Origin: Acidobacteriota bacterium
Lineage (GTDB): Bacteria; Acidobacteriota; Vicinamibacteria; Vicinamibacterales; UBA2999
Assembly: GCA_016871195.1 (NCBI GenBank)
Contig: VFZN01000004.1
Location: forward strand, 1 to 64,000
Direction: 5' to 3'
Length of the DNA stretch: 64,000 nt
Shown here: positions 26,226-36,546 of the stretch, in pieces
How the letters are laid out: every line of letters starts with the position of its first letter
Position numbering within the stretch: position 1 is the first letter of the stretch
Made by a program: the position numbers and the translations under genes
Notes under the pieces: generated by a model
Database searches by the model: none
What the model was told of the DNA's origin: nothing
Seen by the model: the letters and a program-made list of their open reading frames with translations, nothing else

Positions 26226-27791
26226 ATGCGACGACGCACGTTTCTGACGCGCACGGTGGGTGGGCTGGTCACGGCGACCAGCCTGCCGCGCCTGGCCTTC
26301 GGGCAGGCGCCGGCGGTCGTGCGCTCGAACGCGGCACGTCCGGTGATCGACTACGGCACAGCGGCTGGCGATCCGTCGGGTGGCCGCGCCGTCGTCTGGG
26401 CCCATGTCGATCGTCCGGCCCGCATGACGGTCGACTGGGCCACCTCCGATACATTCATCAATGCCCGCCGGGTGCGCGGGCCACTCGCCACACCCGACAC
26501 CGGTCTGACGGCGCGCGTCGTGCTCAGCGACCTTCCCCAGGGGCAGTCGGTGTTCTATCGCGTCCGCTTCGAAGACCCGACCGATCCCCGCATCGTCAGC
26601 GATGTGTCCGCGGGACGCTTGCGTACGGCGCCCGGGCCCGGACGGCCGGTCCGCATCGCCTGGACGGCTGACACCGTAGGACAGGGCTGGGGCATCGACA
26701 CGGCCCGCGGCGGCATGCGGCTCTATGAAACGATGCGCGCAGCCGAGCCTGACCTGTTCCTGAACGTCGGCGACACCGTGTATGCCGACCAGCCACTCCG
26801 CGAGACGGTCACGCTCGACGATGGCACGGTCTGGCGCAATGTCATGACGCCGTCGAAGGCCAAGGTGGCCGAGACGCTCGACGAATTTCGCGGCAATCAT
26901 CTCTACAACCGGCTCGACGACCACTATCGGCGCTTTTCCTCGGAGGTAGCGCAGGTGACGATGTGGGACGACCATGAGGTGCGCGACAACTGGTATCCCA
27001 CGCAGGTGCTGGGTGAGCGCGCACCGTATGTCGAAAAGCAGGTGTCGGTGCTGGCCGCCCGCGCCAGGCAGGCCTTTCTCGAGCATTACCCGCTGACGCT
27101 GCCCGTGCGTGGCGAGGCGCGGATCTACCGACGCATTCCCTTCGGGCCGCTCGTCGACATCTTCGCGCTCGACATGCGCAGCTATCGCGGCCCGAACAGC
27201 GAAAACCTGCAGACCACCGAGAGCGCCGAGACCGCATTCCTTGGATCAGAGCAACTGCGCTGGCTCGCCGATGCCCTGGCGGCCTCGACGGCCACGTGGA
27301 AGGTGATTGCTGCCGACATGCCGCTGGGTCTTGTCGTGGGGCATCAGCCGGGCTTTCACGAAGCGGTGGCCAACGGCGATGGGGGAGCGCCGCGGGGGCG
27401 CGAGCTCGAGCTGGCGGGCCTGCTGCAGATGCTGCAGTCGCGCGGTGTGAAGAATCTGGTCTGGGTGACCGCCGACGTGCACTACTGTGCGGCGCACCAC
27501 TACGACCCGGCGCGCACCAAAGGCCTGCGCTTTGATGCCTTCTGGGAATTTGTGGCGGGCCCGGCGCATGCCGGCACATTCGCGCCGGTGTCGCTCGATG
27601 CGACCTTCGGGCCCGAGGTGCGCTTCAGCGGTGTGCCGAAGGATCTGGCGCCCAACCGTCCACCGAGTGCAGGCCTGCAGTTCTTCGGCCTGCTGGAAGC
27701 GGCGCCGGCTGACCAGTCGCTGACCGTGTCACTGGTGAATGTCGCGGGCACGCGCGTGTTCAGCACGACCTTGCAGCCGGTACGAAGCTGA
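26226..27791 (+). CDS. PhoD-like alkaline phosphatase (Tat substrate)
   Basis: Tat-like 'MRRRTFLTRTVGG', 'YGTAAGDPSGGRAVVWAHVDRPA', 'NVGDTVYAD', 'MWDDHEVRDNW'. Confidence 0.9.
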   Translation: MRRRTFLTRTVGGLVTATSLPRLAFGQAPAVVRSNAARPVIDYGTAAGDPSGGRAVVWAHVDRPARMTVDWATSDTFINARRVRGPLATPDTGLTARVVLSDLPQGQSVFYRVRFEDPTDPRIVSDVSAGRLRTAPGPGRPVRIAWTADTVGQGWGIDTARGGMRLYETMRAAEPDLFLNVGDTVYADQPLRETVTLDDGTVWRNVMTPSKAKVAETLDEFRGNHLYNRLDDHYRRFSSEVAQVTMWDDHEVRDNWYPTQVLGERAPYVEKQVSVLAARARQAFLEHYPLTLPVRGEARIYRRIPFGPLVDIFALDMRSYRGPNSENLQTTESAETAFLGSEQLRWLADALAASTATWKVIAADMPLGLVVGHQPGFHEAVANGDGGAPRGRELELAGLLQMLQSRGVKNLVWVTADVHYCAAHHYDPARTKGLRFDAFWEFVAGPAHAGTFAPVSLDATFGPEVRFSGVPKDLAPNRPPSAGLQFFGLLEAAPADQSLTVSLVNVAGTRVFSTTLQPVRS

Positions 27792-27832
27792 GGCCATTGG
27801 GGCGAGCACGGAGCCGAGAGCAGGGACCACTT

Positions 27833-28771
27833 ATGCATCAGATGCTGGTGCTGACACCGCAGCCGGACGACTATCTGCGCCTCATCACCGAGGCGGCACT
27901 GCCCGATCTGCAGGTGGTGGCCTCGGCCGATGTGGCCGATGGACTCGCACGCGGTGGGCACAGCGACATTCTGCTCGGCGATCCGACGCGCGTGAAGGCG
28001 GCGCTGCCGCACCTGCCACAACTCGTGTGGACGCAGCTGACGTGGGCGGGCGTGGAACCGATGCTCGATCCGTCACTGCGCCGTGACTATGTGCTGACGA
28101 ACATCCGTGGCGTGTTCGGCCCGCTGATGTCCGAGTTTGTGTTCGGCTATCTGCTGCTGTTCGAACGGCAGGTTCTGGCGCGCCTTGAGTCGCAGCGGGC
28201 GCACCGGTGGGACACGACGTTGCCGGGCACGCTGCGCGGCCGCACGCTGGGCCTGGTCGGCGTCGGGTCGATTGGAACGCACCTGGCGGGCACAGCGCGG
28301 CACTTCGGCATGCGTGTGCATGGGTACACCCGCAGCAGTCGCGCGTGTGCCGACGTCGATCAGTATTTCCACGGCGAAGACCGCACGGCGTTTGCGCGCG
28401 GGGTCGACTATCTCGTGATCACGGTGCCCAACACCAGCGAGACGCGCGCCCTCGTCGATGCCGAGATGATCGGGGCACTGCCGCCGCATGCCGTCGTGAT
28501 CAACGTGGGGCGCGGCCGCACGGTCGACGAGGCCGCGCTGGCCGAGGCCCTGCAGGCGCAGCGGCTGGGCGGTGCGGTGCTCGACGTCTTCTCGGAAGAA
28601 CCCCTGCCGTCGACCAGCCCCTTCTGGACGACGCCCAACACCTTCATCACGGGCCACACCTCGGCCCCGAGTTTCCCGCGCGATATTGTCGGCGTGTTCG
28701 CCGACAACTACCGCCGCTTCCACGCCGGGCACCCGCTGCGGCATCGGGTGGATTTCGAGAGGGGATACTGA
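27833..28771 (+). CDS. D-2-hydroxyacid dehydrogenase
   Basis: 'TLGLVGVGSIGTHLAGTARHFGM', 'VINVGRGRTVDEAALAEAL', 'VLDVFSEEPLP'. Confidence 0.9.
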   Translation: MHQMLVLTPQPDDYLRLITEAALPDLQVVASADVADGLARGGHSDILLGDPTRVKAALPHLPQLVWTQLTWAGVEPMLDPSLRRDYVLTNIRGVFGPLMSEFVFGYLLLFERQVLARLESQRAHRWDTTLPGTLRGRTLGLVGVGSIGTHLAGTARHFGMRVHGYTRSSRACADVDQYFHGEDRTAFARGVDYLVITVPNTSETRALVDAEMIGALPPHAVVINVGRGRTVDEAALAEALQAQRLGGAVLDVFSEEPLPSTSPFWTTPNTFITGHTSAPSFPRDIVGVFADNYRRFHAGHPLRHRVDFERGY

Positions 28772-28833
28772 CCAGGGGCGCACCCCGGCACTTTCGCCCG
28801 GTTTTCGTGTAGCATCGACTCACAGAACCGCTC

Positions 28834-31302
28834 ATGGCGACACACGATTTCGCGGCCCCCCAGGCGCTGCGCACCCGCGAGAAGAAGGAAGTGGCACTGC
28901 AGGGGGCCCTGCAGGTGCTCGCGCCAGGCGAGGCCCTCGACCGGCCCGATACGCCTGACGCCGTCGTGACCGCCGTGCGGCGCCTGCCGGCCATCCCCGC
29001 CCGCCACGCCCCCTATCCCGACGGGCTGACGCCGGGCCTCGTCGATGCTCTGCGACGCCGCGGCGCCACCGAGCTCTATTCCCATCAGGCTGAGGCTTAT
29101 GCCCACGTCGCCGCCGGCCGCAACATCGTGGTCACCACGCCGACCGCCTCGGGTAAGACGCTGTGCTACAACCTGCCCGTACTCGACGCCATCCTGAAGG
29201 ATGCGTCCACGCGTGCGCTGTATCTGTTCCCCACCAAGGCCCTCGCGCAGGATCAGATGGCCGAGCTGCACGAGCTCACCGCGGCGATCGGGGCCACCGG
29301 CGACGATGAGATTGGTGTGCATACGTATGACGGCGATACGCCGCAGGACGCACGCCGCGCCATCAGGACGCGCGCGCACATCGTGCTGAGCAATCCTGAC
29401 ATGCTGCACTCGGGCATTCTTCCGCATCACCCGAAGTGGGCGAAGCTTTTCGAGAATCTCCGCTTCATCATCATCGACGAGCTGCATGCGTATCGCGGTG
29501 TGTTCGGCAGTCACCTGGCCAACGTGCTGCGTCGCCTGCAGCGCGTGTGTCGGCACTATGGGTCGTCGCCGCAAATCATCTGCTCGTCGGCGACCATCGC
29601 CAATCCCGACGGCCTCGCCGAACGGCTGGCCGAGCAGCCGTTCTCACTGGTGAACGAGAGCGGCGCGCCGCGCGGCGAAAAGTTTTTCGTGTTCGTGAAT
29701 CCTCCGGTGGTGAACCGCGAGCTCGGCATCAGGCGGTCGTATCTGGCCGAGGCCCGGCGGGTGGCGGGCGAGTTCCTCCGTCGGCAGCTGCAGGTGATTG
29801 TCTTTGCGCAGAGCCGACTGGCCACCGAAATTCTCACCACCTACCTGAAGGACGATTTCGACGATCTGCCTGGCATGCCAGAGAAGATTCGCGGCTATCG
29901 GGGCGGCTACCTGCCGCTCAGGCGGCGCGAAATCGAGAAGGGGCTGCGCGAAGGGCAGGTGCGCGGTGTGGTGTCGACCAGTGCGCTCGAGCTCGGTATC
30001 GACATTGGTGCCCTCGATGTCTCGATCATGGCCGGCTACCCTGGGACGATCGCTGCCACCTGGCAGCGCGCCGGCCGAGCGGGTCGCCGTGCCGCACGGT
30101 CGGCTGCCGTGATGGTGGCCAGCAGTGCGCCGGTCGATCAGTTCGTGGTGCGGCATCCGTCATATTTTTTTGATGCCAGTGCCGAACATGCTCTGGTCAA
30201 TCCCGACAATCTGAACATCCTCGTGAATCACGTCAAGTGCGCCGCCTTCGAACTGCCGTTCCGGGGTGATGAATCATTCGGCCGCGTCAACGTGCAGGAG
30301 GTGCTGGGTGTGCTGCAGGAGGCCGGCCTCGTGCATCGCTCAGGCGACGACAGCGACGAGGCGTCGGCGGATGCGCAGTGGCACTGGACAAGCGAGTCGT
30401 ATCCGGCGGATGCCGTCAGCCTGCGCTCGGTGTCGTCCGATAACTTCGTCGTGGTCGACTGCACGGGCGAACCACGCATCATTGCCGAAACCGATTTCAC
30501 CAGCGCCCTGACGATGCTGCATCCGAAGGCGATTTACATGGTCGAGGGAAAGCTCTTCCAGGTGGATCGGCTCGACTTCGAGGGGCGCAAGGCCTACGTG
30601 CGCGCGGTCGATTGCGACTATTACACCGACGCCATCGACTATTCGAAGGTCACGATTCTCGACACGTTCGCCCACGATGCCGAGCAGGTGGCGCATCACG
30701 GCGAGGTGCACGTGGTATCGCGGGTCGTCGGGTTCAAAAAGATCAAGTTTTATACAAACGAGAATGTCGGATCAGGCGAACTGGATCTCCCCGAGCAGCA
30801 GATGCACACCACGGCCTACTGGCTCGAGGTGCCGGCGGCGGTGATGGCGGCACTGCCCGGCACCCCTGATGACCGGCGCGACGGTGTGCGGGGCATGGCG
30901 TATGCCATGCGGAATGTGGCGCAGCTGCTGCTGATGTGCGACCAGCGCGACCTTGGCCTCTCGGTGAATGCGGGCGATGACGAGATGGCTGCACAGGGCG
31001 CGGGGGCATCGACGCTTCCGATGTCGACTGGACCAGCGGCCCTGCACGACACTCCGCGCGTATTTCTCTACGATGCCTACCCCGGAGGCATCGGTTTCAG
31101 CGCACCGCTGTACGGCATGCATGCCGAACTGCTCACGCGCACGCGCGCCCTCATCGAGGGCTGCGGATGCGAGCAGGGCTGCCCGACCTGTGTCGGCCCC
31201 ATCGGGGAGATCGGGCCGCGCGGCAAGCACATGGCCCTGCAGTTGCTGGCAGTGCTCGGGGCCGATGCCACGACGCCCGCACGTGACGAGGTGCCGTTCT
31301 AA
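28834..31302 (+). CDS. DEAD/DEAH helicase with DUF1998 and C-terminal Cys cluster (YprA/MrfA-like)
   Basis: 'TTPTASGKTLCYNLPVLDAIL', 'IIDELHAYRGVFGSHLANVLRRLQR', 'WQRAGRAGRR', C-terminal 'GCGCEQGCPTCVGP'. Confidence 0.92.
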   Translation: MATHDFAAPQALRTREKKEVALQGALQVLAPGEALDRPDTPDAVVTAVRRLPAIPARHAPYPDGLTPGLVDALRRRGATELYSHQAEAYAHVAAGRNIVVTTPTASGKTLCYNLPVLDAILKDASTRALYLFPTKALAQDQMAELHELTAAIGATGDDEIGVHTYDGDTPQDARRAIRTRAHIVLSNPDMLHSGILPHHPKWAKLFENLRFIIIDELHAYRGVFGSHLANVLRRLQRVCRHYGSSPQIICSSATIANPDGLAERLAEQPFSLVNESGAPRGEKFFVFVNPPVVNRELGIRRSYLAEARRVAGEFLRRQLQVIVFAQSRLATEILTTYLKDDFDDLPGMPEKIRGYRGGYLPLRRREIEKGLREGQVRGVVSTSALELGIDIGALDVSIMAGYPGTIAATWQRAGRAGRRAARSAAVMVASSAPVDQFVVRHPSYFFDASAEHALVNPDNLNILVNHVKCAAFELPFRGDESFGRVNVQEVLGVLQEAGLVHRSGDDSDEASADAQWHWTSESYPADAVSLRSVSSDNFVVVDCTGEPRIIAETDFTSALTMLHPKAIYMVEGKLFQVDRLDFEGRKAYVRAVDCDYYTDAIDYSKVTILDTFAHDAEQVAHHGEVHVVSRVVGFKKIKFYTNENVGSGELDLPEQQMHTTAYWLEVPAAVMAALPGTPDDRRDGVRGMAYAMRNVAQLLLMCDQRDLGLSVNAGDDEMAAQGAGASTLPMSTGPAALHDTPRVFLYDAYPGGIGFSAPLYGMHAELLTRTRALIEGCGCEQGCPTCVGPIGEIGPRGKHMALQLLAVLGADATTPARDEVPF

Positions 31303-31304
31303 CC

Positions 31305-32663
31305 ATGTCGTCTCTTGCCGATCGACTCCGCGGCATCGTGGCGGGTGTCGGCACTGGCGGCCCCGCCGGGGCCGGAGCACTGGCGGAGCGTGCCGCTCAT
31401 GCCGTCGCAGGGCGTGTGGTGCCGGATGAGTCCGCACGCGTGCTGGGCGGCCGCGTCGAGCAGCACCCCGCGGGGACAGCCATCCGTGTGACGCGTCACT
31501 ATCCCGCCGATGCGCGCTATGGTCACGTGCGGCTGGGCGAGGCGGTCGCCCAGGTGCTCGAGGCCACGGACGCGTTCGAGGTGTTGACCCGGGCGTGGCC
31601 GTCGGGGGCAGAGGCGTCCGACGCCCGCAGGCCGGCCCTTGACGACCTGTGGCTGCTCGATCTGGAAACGACGGGGCTTGCCGGTGGCGCGGGGACGCAG
31701 GCCTTCCTCATCGGGTGTGCGCACCTGTCGGCGGGCGGGGTCACGGTCGAGCAGTGGCTCCTGCCGGGCTTCGAGCACGAGCGTGCGCTGCTGGCGCTGT
31801 TCGCCGAGTGGTCGAAGGGCCGCGGCACGCTGGTGACCTTCAACGGCAAGTCGTTCGACGTGCCGCTCATCGATACGCGCTATCAGTTTCACCGCACGGT
31901 CAGTCCGCTCGCGGGTGTGTGGCATACCGACATGCTGCACCCGGCCCGCCGGCTGTGGAGGCTCCAGGGCTCGGCCTATGGTCCGGTCGAGGGCAGCTGC
32001 TCGCTGGGCACCCTCGAGCAGCGTCTGGCTGGCGTCGCACGTGTGGGCGATGTGCCCGGGGCGGAAATCCCCGGCCGATACTTTCAGTTCGTACGCGACG
32101 GGGAGGCGGCGCCGTTGGAACCGGTGCTCGAGCACAACCGCCTCGACCTGGTCTCGCTGGTACTGGTGCTGTCGGCCACGCTGCAGCGCATCGCGCGGGG
32201 ACCCGCGTCAACACGCGATGCGTACGAAGCCCTCGGGCTGGCACGCGTCTACGAGCGTGCCGGGCAGTGGCCTGAGGCCGATGCGGCGTACGGCGCGAGC
32301 ATCCAGCAACTGCAGCGGGTCGGCCGCGACCCGTCGACGCTTGCCGACGTGCTGCGGCGGCAGGCGCTGCTCCGTCGGCGCCAGGGGCGCACGTCTGACG
32401 CGGTAGCGGTCTGGTCAACCCTGGCGGCGCTGCGCGGCGCCCCCACCGCGCTGCGGCGCGAGGCGCGCGAGGCCCTGGCCATCTTCCACGAGCACAGGGA
32501 CGGCGACCTCTGGGCGGCACGGCAGCACGTGCATGCACTGCTCAGTGAAGTCAGGGACGAGGGGAGGGAATCGGCGCAGCACCGGCTGCACCGGATTGAG
32601 CGGAAGTTGCAGGCGCGATCGGGTACCGATTTGCTCGGGTCCACCGACCGCGCTGAAGGGTGA
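31305..32663 (+). CDS. RNase H-like/DnaQ-fold exonuclease with TPR-like C-terminus (YprB/MrfB-like)
   Basis: 'LWLLDLETTGLAGGAGTQAFLIG', 'LVTFNGKSFDVPLIDTR', 'WHTDMLHPARRLW', 'HNRLDLVSLVLVL'; begins 2 nt after the DUF1998 helicase stop. Confidence 0.85.
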   Translation: MSSLADRLRGIVAGVGTGGPAGAGALAERAAHAVAGRVVPDESARVLGGRVEQHPAGTAIRVTRHYPADARYGHVRLGEAVAQVLEATDAFEVLTRAWPSGAEASDARRPALDDLWLLDLETTGLAGGAGTQAFLIGCAHLSAGGVTVEQWLLPGFEHERALLALFAEWSKGRGTLVTFNGKSFDVPLIDTRYQFHRTVSPLAGVWHTDMLHPARRLWRLQGSAYGPVEGSCSLGTLEQRLAGVARVGDVPGAEIPGRYFQFVRDGEAAPLEPVLEHNRLDLVSLVLVLSATLQRIARGPASTRDAYEALGLARVYERAGQWPEADAAYGASIQQLQRVGRDPSTLADVLRRQALLRRRQGRTSDAVAVWSTLAALRGAPTALRREAREALAIFHEHRDGDLWAARQHVHALLSEVRDEGRESAQHRLHRIERKLQARSGTDLLGSTDRAEG

Positions 32664-32720
32664 CCCCCCAGCCGATGGCTGAGGGTGCAGGCGGCCCCGG
32701 GGAGGGGCCTGCCGGGGTCA
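32661..32720. terminator. Candidate bidirectional terminator/cruciform between convergent yprB-like gene and rpmE
   Basis: TGACCCC(32661-32667)/GGGGTCA(32714-32720) outer arms containing both stop codons; inner hairpins AGCC-GAT-GGCT and GCAGGC(32687-32692)/GCCTGC(32707-32712). Confidence 0.5.
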
Positions 32721-32984
32721 GTTCGCCTTGGAGGCGGTCTTCTTGGCCTTGGCCTGCTTGTCGGCCGCCTTGCGGGCCTCGACGGTCTGCGCACCAAACT
32801 TTTTGGTGAAACGGTCGACGCGGCCTTCGGTGTCGATGAGCTTCTGGCGACCCGTGAAGAACGGGTGGCAGCTCGAGCAGATATCGAGGCGAACCTCAGG
32901 CTTGGTGCAGCGGGTCTGCCACGACGCGCCACACGCGCAGTGGACCGTGACGTCGTGATATTCGGGGTGGATGCCGGGCTTCAT
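32718..32984 (-). CDS. rpmE: 50S ribosomal protein L31
   Basis: '[27 protein letters not shown]...[31 protein letters not shown]'; zinc-binding Cys retained. Confidence 0.96.
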   Translation of the reverse strand: MKPGIHPEYHDVTVHCACGASWQTRCTKPEVRLDICSSCHPFFTGRQKLIDTEGRVDRFTKKFGAQTVEARKAADKQAKAKKTASKAN

Positions 32985-33124
32985 CGCGAGTTCCTCACTG
33001 CCGGATCCGGGACGGCCCCGGCGAATTCCGAGGGCTCTGGTCCGCTTACCGGCGGGCAATCGAAACTCCGAGTATATCAGACGCCGCTCCTCGGTTCCTG
33101 CCGCCGTCCCTCGCGGCGGAGCCG

Positions 33125-34558
33125 CTAGCCGCGGGCCAGCCACGCGGTGCCCAGCCAGGCCGAAAACAGCCCGAGAGGCACGGCGACGACGGCCGGCCAC
33201 ATCAGTGCCACTAGAGTGAGCGCCTGTCCGCCGATGATGAGGGTACGCGCGTCTGACGTGCCCAGCGGCCGCTTCTCGACCAGCGTGGCACCGACGATGT
33301 AACCGAGGCGCAGGGCCCCGGCTGCCGCCCGTGACGGACCGGCGCGGTGCGGGACGTGGCGGCGCTGCCTTGGGGAAGACGGACGCACCCGATGACGGCT
33401 GAGCACGACCTCGGTCGACTGTGACAGGTCCTGCTCGAACATGGCCTGCATCTGTGCGCCGAAGTCGGCATCTTCCACGGCGACGTCGAGTTCCCAGTTG
33501 CCGAGCCAGCTCTGCAGGTTGAGGTTCGACGACCCCACGCGGGCCCATCGGCCATCGGCCACCGCCGACTTGGCATGCATCATCGTGCCGTTCCACTCGA
33601 AGACGCGAACGCCGCCTTCGAGCAGACGACGGTAGCCGCCCCGCGTGAGCCGCTGCACGAGGGCGATGTCGCTGCCGCTGCCTGACACCAGCAGCCGCAC
33701 ATCCACGCCGTCCTGCGCGGCCGCGAGCAGGCCCTCGACTTAGGCAGAGACGCCGACAAAGTACGCATCGCTGATCCACAGCGTGTGGCGGGCGACGGCG
33801 GTGACGAGTTGGTCGACGCGGAACCGCTGGCTCGAGGCGGGCGCCGTCGAAATGATGCGCAGCGCCACGTCGCCCATCGGGGGCATCGCGTCCCGCGCCG
33901 GAAGCTCATCGCAGGGAAGGGGCGCGCCACAGGCTGACCAGGTCTCGGCAAACGCCGCATCGGCGTCGGCCACGGCGGGACCGACGATGCCGATGCCGGT
34001 GTCGCGCCACGGATCGACCGGGGGCGTGGTGCTGCCCACCCACTGGTCGCCGATACACAGGCCGGTGACAAACGCCACGTGGCCAGCGACGGTCAGCAGC
34101 TTGCGATGGTCACGCGCCATCCAACCGAGCGGCGAGACCAGGTGTGGCGGATTGAAGAAGCGCACCTCGACGCCGGCCTCGCGCAGATGGCGCCAGAAAC
34201 GGCGCGACGCCTTGCCGACGGTGCCGACCCAGTCGCACAGCATCCGCACCTGCACCCCGGCACGCGCGCGCTCGGTGAGGGCCTCGGCAAAGATTCGGCC
34301 GATGCCGTCGTCATTGATGATGTAGCTTTCGAGGTGAATGAAGCGGCGGGCCCCAGCGATGGCATCGAGGAACGCCGGATAGTGCTCGCGCCCGTCGCGC
34401 AGCAGGCGTACGCGGTTGCCGCCCACCAGCGGGGCACCCGCTGCACGCGAGAAGGCCTGGTCGTCCATCAGCCGCAGGTCAAATGCCATCGCGACACGAA
34501 TGTTACCCGCAACCGCCACGCAACCTGTCAGAATCGGGGGGGAGACGCCCGATGGCAC
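33125..34558 (-). pseudogene. Phospholipase D/cardiolipin synthase-like protein interrupted by in-frame TAA (33737-33742 region)
   Basis: ORFs 33740-34558 and 33125-33706 share the same frame; two HKD-type motifs 'DHRKLLTVAGHVAFVTG' and '[21 protein letters not shown]' lie on either side of the stop ('[30 protein letters not shown]'). Confidence 0.8.
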
Positions 34559-35151
34559 ACGCCTTTCTGGTCATCGATGTGCAGAATGATTTCTGCCCCG
34601 GCGGGGCCCTCGCGGTGCCCGACGGTCACGCCGTCGTCCCGCTGATCAATGCGAGGCAGGCTGCTGCTGAACTCGTGGTGCTGACGCAGGACTGGCATCC
34701 TCCCATGCATCAGTCGTTTGCCGTGAACCACCCCGATGCTGCGCCCTATGACGTGGTGACCATGCCCTACGGACCGCAGGTGCTGTGGCCCGCGCACTGT
34801 GTGCAGGGCACGACGGGCGCCGACTTCCACCCGGCACTCGACACCACCCGCGCCGCTCTCGTCGTTCGTAAGGGCATGCACACGGCCATCGATAGCTATT
34901 CGGCGTTCTTCGAGAACGATCGGGTGACGCCCACCGGCCTGCACGGCTTTCTGCGCGAACGTGGCGTGACCGCGATGACGCTGACCGGGCTGGCCCTCGA
35001 TTACTGCGTGGCCTATTCGGCCGAGGATGCGGCACGGCTGGGCTACCGCGTGCACGTGCAGGCGTCCGCCTGCCGGGCCATCGATCTGCGCGGGTCGCTG
35101 GCCGAGGCACTGGTGCGGCTGCAGGCGTGCGGCGTGACCGTCGGAGCCTGA
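34552..35151 (+). CDS. pncA: Nicotinamidase (isochorismatase family)
   Basis: '[21 protein letters not shown]', 'VLTQDWHP', '[14 protein letters not shown]'. Confidence 0.93.
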   Translation: MAHAFLVIDVQNDFCPGGALAVPDGHAVVPLINARQAAAELVVLTQDWHPPMHQSFAVNHPDAAPYDVVTMPYGPQVLWPAHCVQGTTGADFHPALDTTRAALVVRKGMHTAIDSYSAFFENDRVTPTGLHGFLRERGVTAMTLTGLALDYCVAYSAEDAARLGYRVHVQASACRAIDLRGSLAEALVRLQACGVTVGA

Positions 35152-35152
35152 C

Positions 35153-36445
35153 ATGGTCGACATCGCGACACGCGTCTACAACCACAATTGGCGCATCGAC
35201 CCGATTGTGCGGTCGCTGCTCGATACCGATTTCTACAAGCTGCTGATGTGCCAGATGGTGCAGCGGCATCGGCCCGACACGCAGGTCACCTTCCAGCTGA
35301 TCAACCGGTCGACGCATATCCGCCTGGCCGATCTGGTCGACGAGGGTGAGCTGCGTGAGCAACTCGATCACGCCCGCACCCTGCAGCTCACGCGCGGCGA
35401 GAGCACGTTCCTGCGCGGCAACACCTTTTACGGCACGCGGCAGATGTTCAGGCCCGAGTTTCTCGAGTGGTTCGAAGGCTTCCAGCTGCCGCCCTATCAC
35501 CTGGAACGGCACGACGGTCAGTACACGCTGACCTTTTCGGGCAGGTGGGCTGAGGTGATGCTGTGGGAAGTACCCGCGCTGGCCGTGCTCATGGAACTCT
35601 ACAGCCGTGCGGTGCTGCGTCACATGGGGCGCTTCGAACTGCAGGTGCTGTACGCCCGGGCCCTGGCACGCCTGTGGGAAAAGGTCGAGCGTCTGCGCGT
35701 GCGGCCTGGTATCAGCATCGCCGACTTCGGCACACGGCGGCGCCACTCGTTTCTGTGGCAGGACTTCGCCGTGCAGACGCTCATCGAAGGGCTGGGAACG
35801 GGCTTTGTCGGCACGTCCAATTGCCTCATCGCGATGCGCCGGGAAGTGGAGGCCATCGGCACCAACGCGCACGAACTGCCCATGGTGTACTGCGCGCTCG
35901 CCGAAACCGACGCCACCCTGGCCGATGCGCCGTATGCGGTGCTCGCCGACTGGCACCGTGAGTATGACGGCAACCTCCGCATCATCCTCCCCGACACCTA
36001 CGGGACACCCGGATTCCTCGAACGCGCCCCTGACTGGCTGGCCACCTGGACCGGGGTGCGCGTCGACTCCGGTGACCTCGCCGAAGGGGCCGAGACCGCC
36101 ATCCGCTGGTGGCAGTCGCGGGGACAGGACCCGACCAAGAAGCTCGTGATTTTTTCCGACGCGCTCGATGCCGATGTCATCCTGGCGCTGCACGAACGTT
36201 TTGCGGGCCGCGTACGCCTGAGCTTCGGCTGGGGCACATTGCTCACCAACGACTTCCGCGGGCTCGCGCCACGCGATGGCCTCGACCCTTTCAGTCTGGT
36301 GTGCAAGGTGGTCGAGGCCGGAGGCCGGCCGGCGGTCAAACTCTCGGATAATCCCACCAAGGCCGTGGGCCCGGCCGACGAAATCGCCCGCTATCGGCGC
36401 GTGTTCCACGTCGGGGCGCAGACCAGCCGTCCGGTGATTGTGTAG
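35153..36445 (+). CDS. pncB: Nicotinate phosphoribosyltransferase
   Basis: '[18 protein letters not shown]', '[11 protein letters not shown]', '[10 protein letters not shown]', '[14 protein letters not shown]'. Confidence 0.95.
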   Translation: MVDIATRVYNHNWRIDPIVRSLLDTDFYKLLMCQMVQRHRPDTQVTFQLINRSTHIRLADLVDEGELREQLDHARTLQLTRGESTFLRGNTFYGTRQMFRPEFLEWFEGFQLPPYHLERHDGQYTLTFSGRWAEVMLWEVPALAVLMELYSRAVLRHMGRFELQVLYARALARLWEKVERLRVRPGISIADFGTRRRHSFLWQDFAVQTLIEGLGTGFVGTSNCLIAMRREVEAIGTNAHELPMVYCALAETDATLADAPYAVLADWHREYDGNLRIILPDTYGTPGFLERAPDWLATWTGVRVDSGDLAEGAETAIRWWQSRGQDPTKKLVIFSDALDADVILALHERFAGRVRLSFGWGTLLTNDFRGLAPRDGLDPFSLVCKVVEAGGRPAVKLSDNPTKAVGPADEIARYRRVFHVGAQTSRPVIV

Positions 36446-36546
36446 GGCAGTTCACGCGCGAGTTGCTGCACACGCGCGGCGACTGGTGCGGCGACTGGCA
36501 CGGCGAGTGATTCGGGTAGGACGACGGACCCGCACCTGACAGCGCG

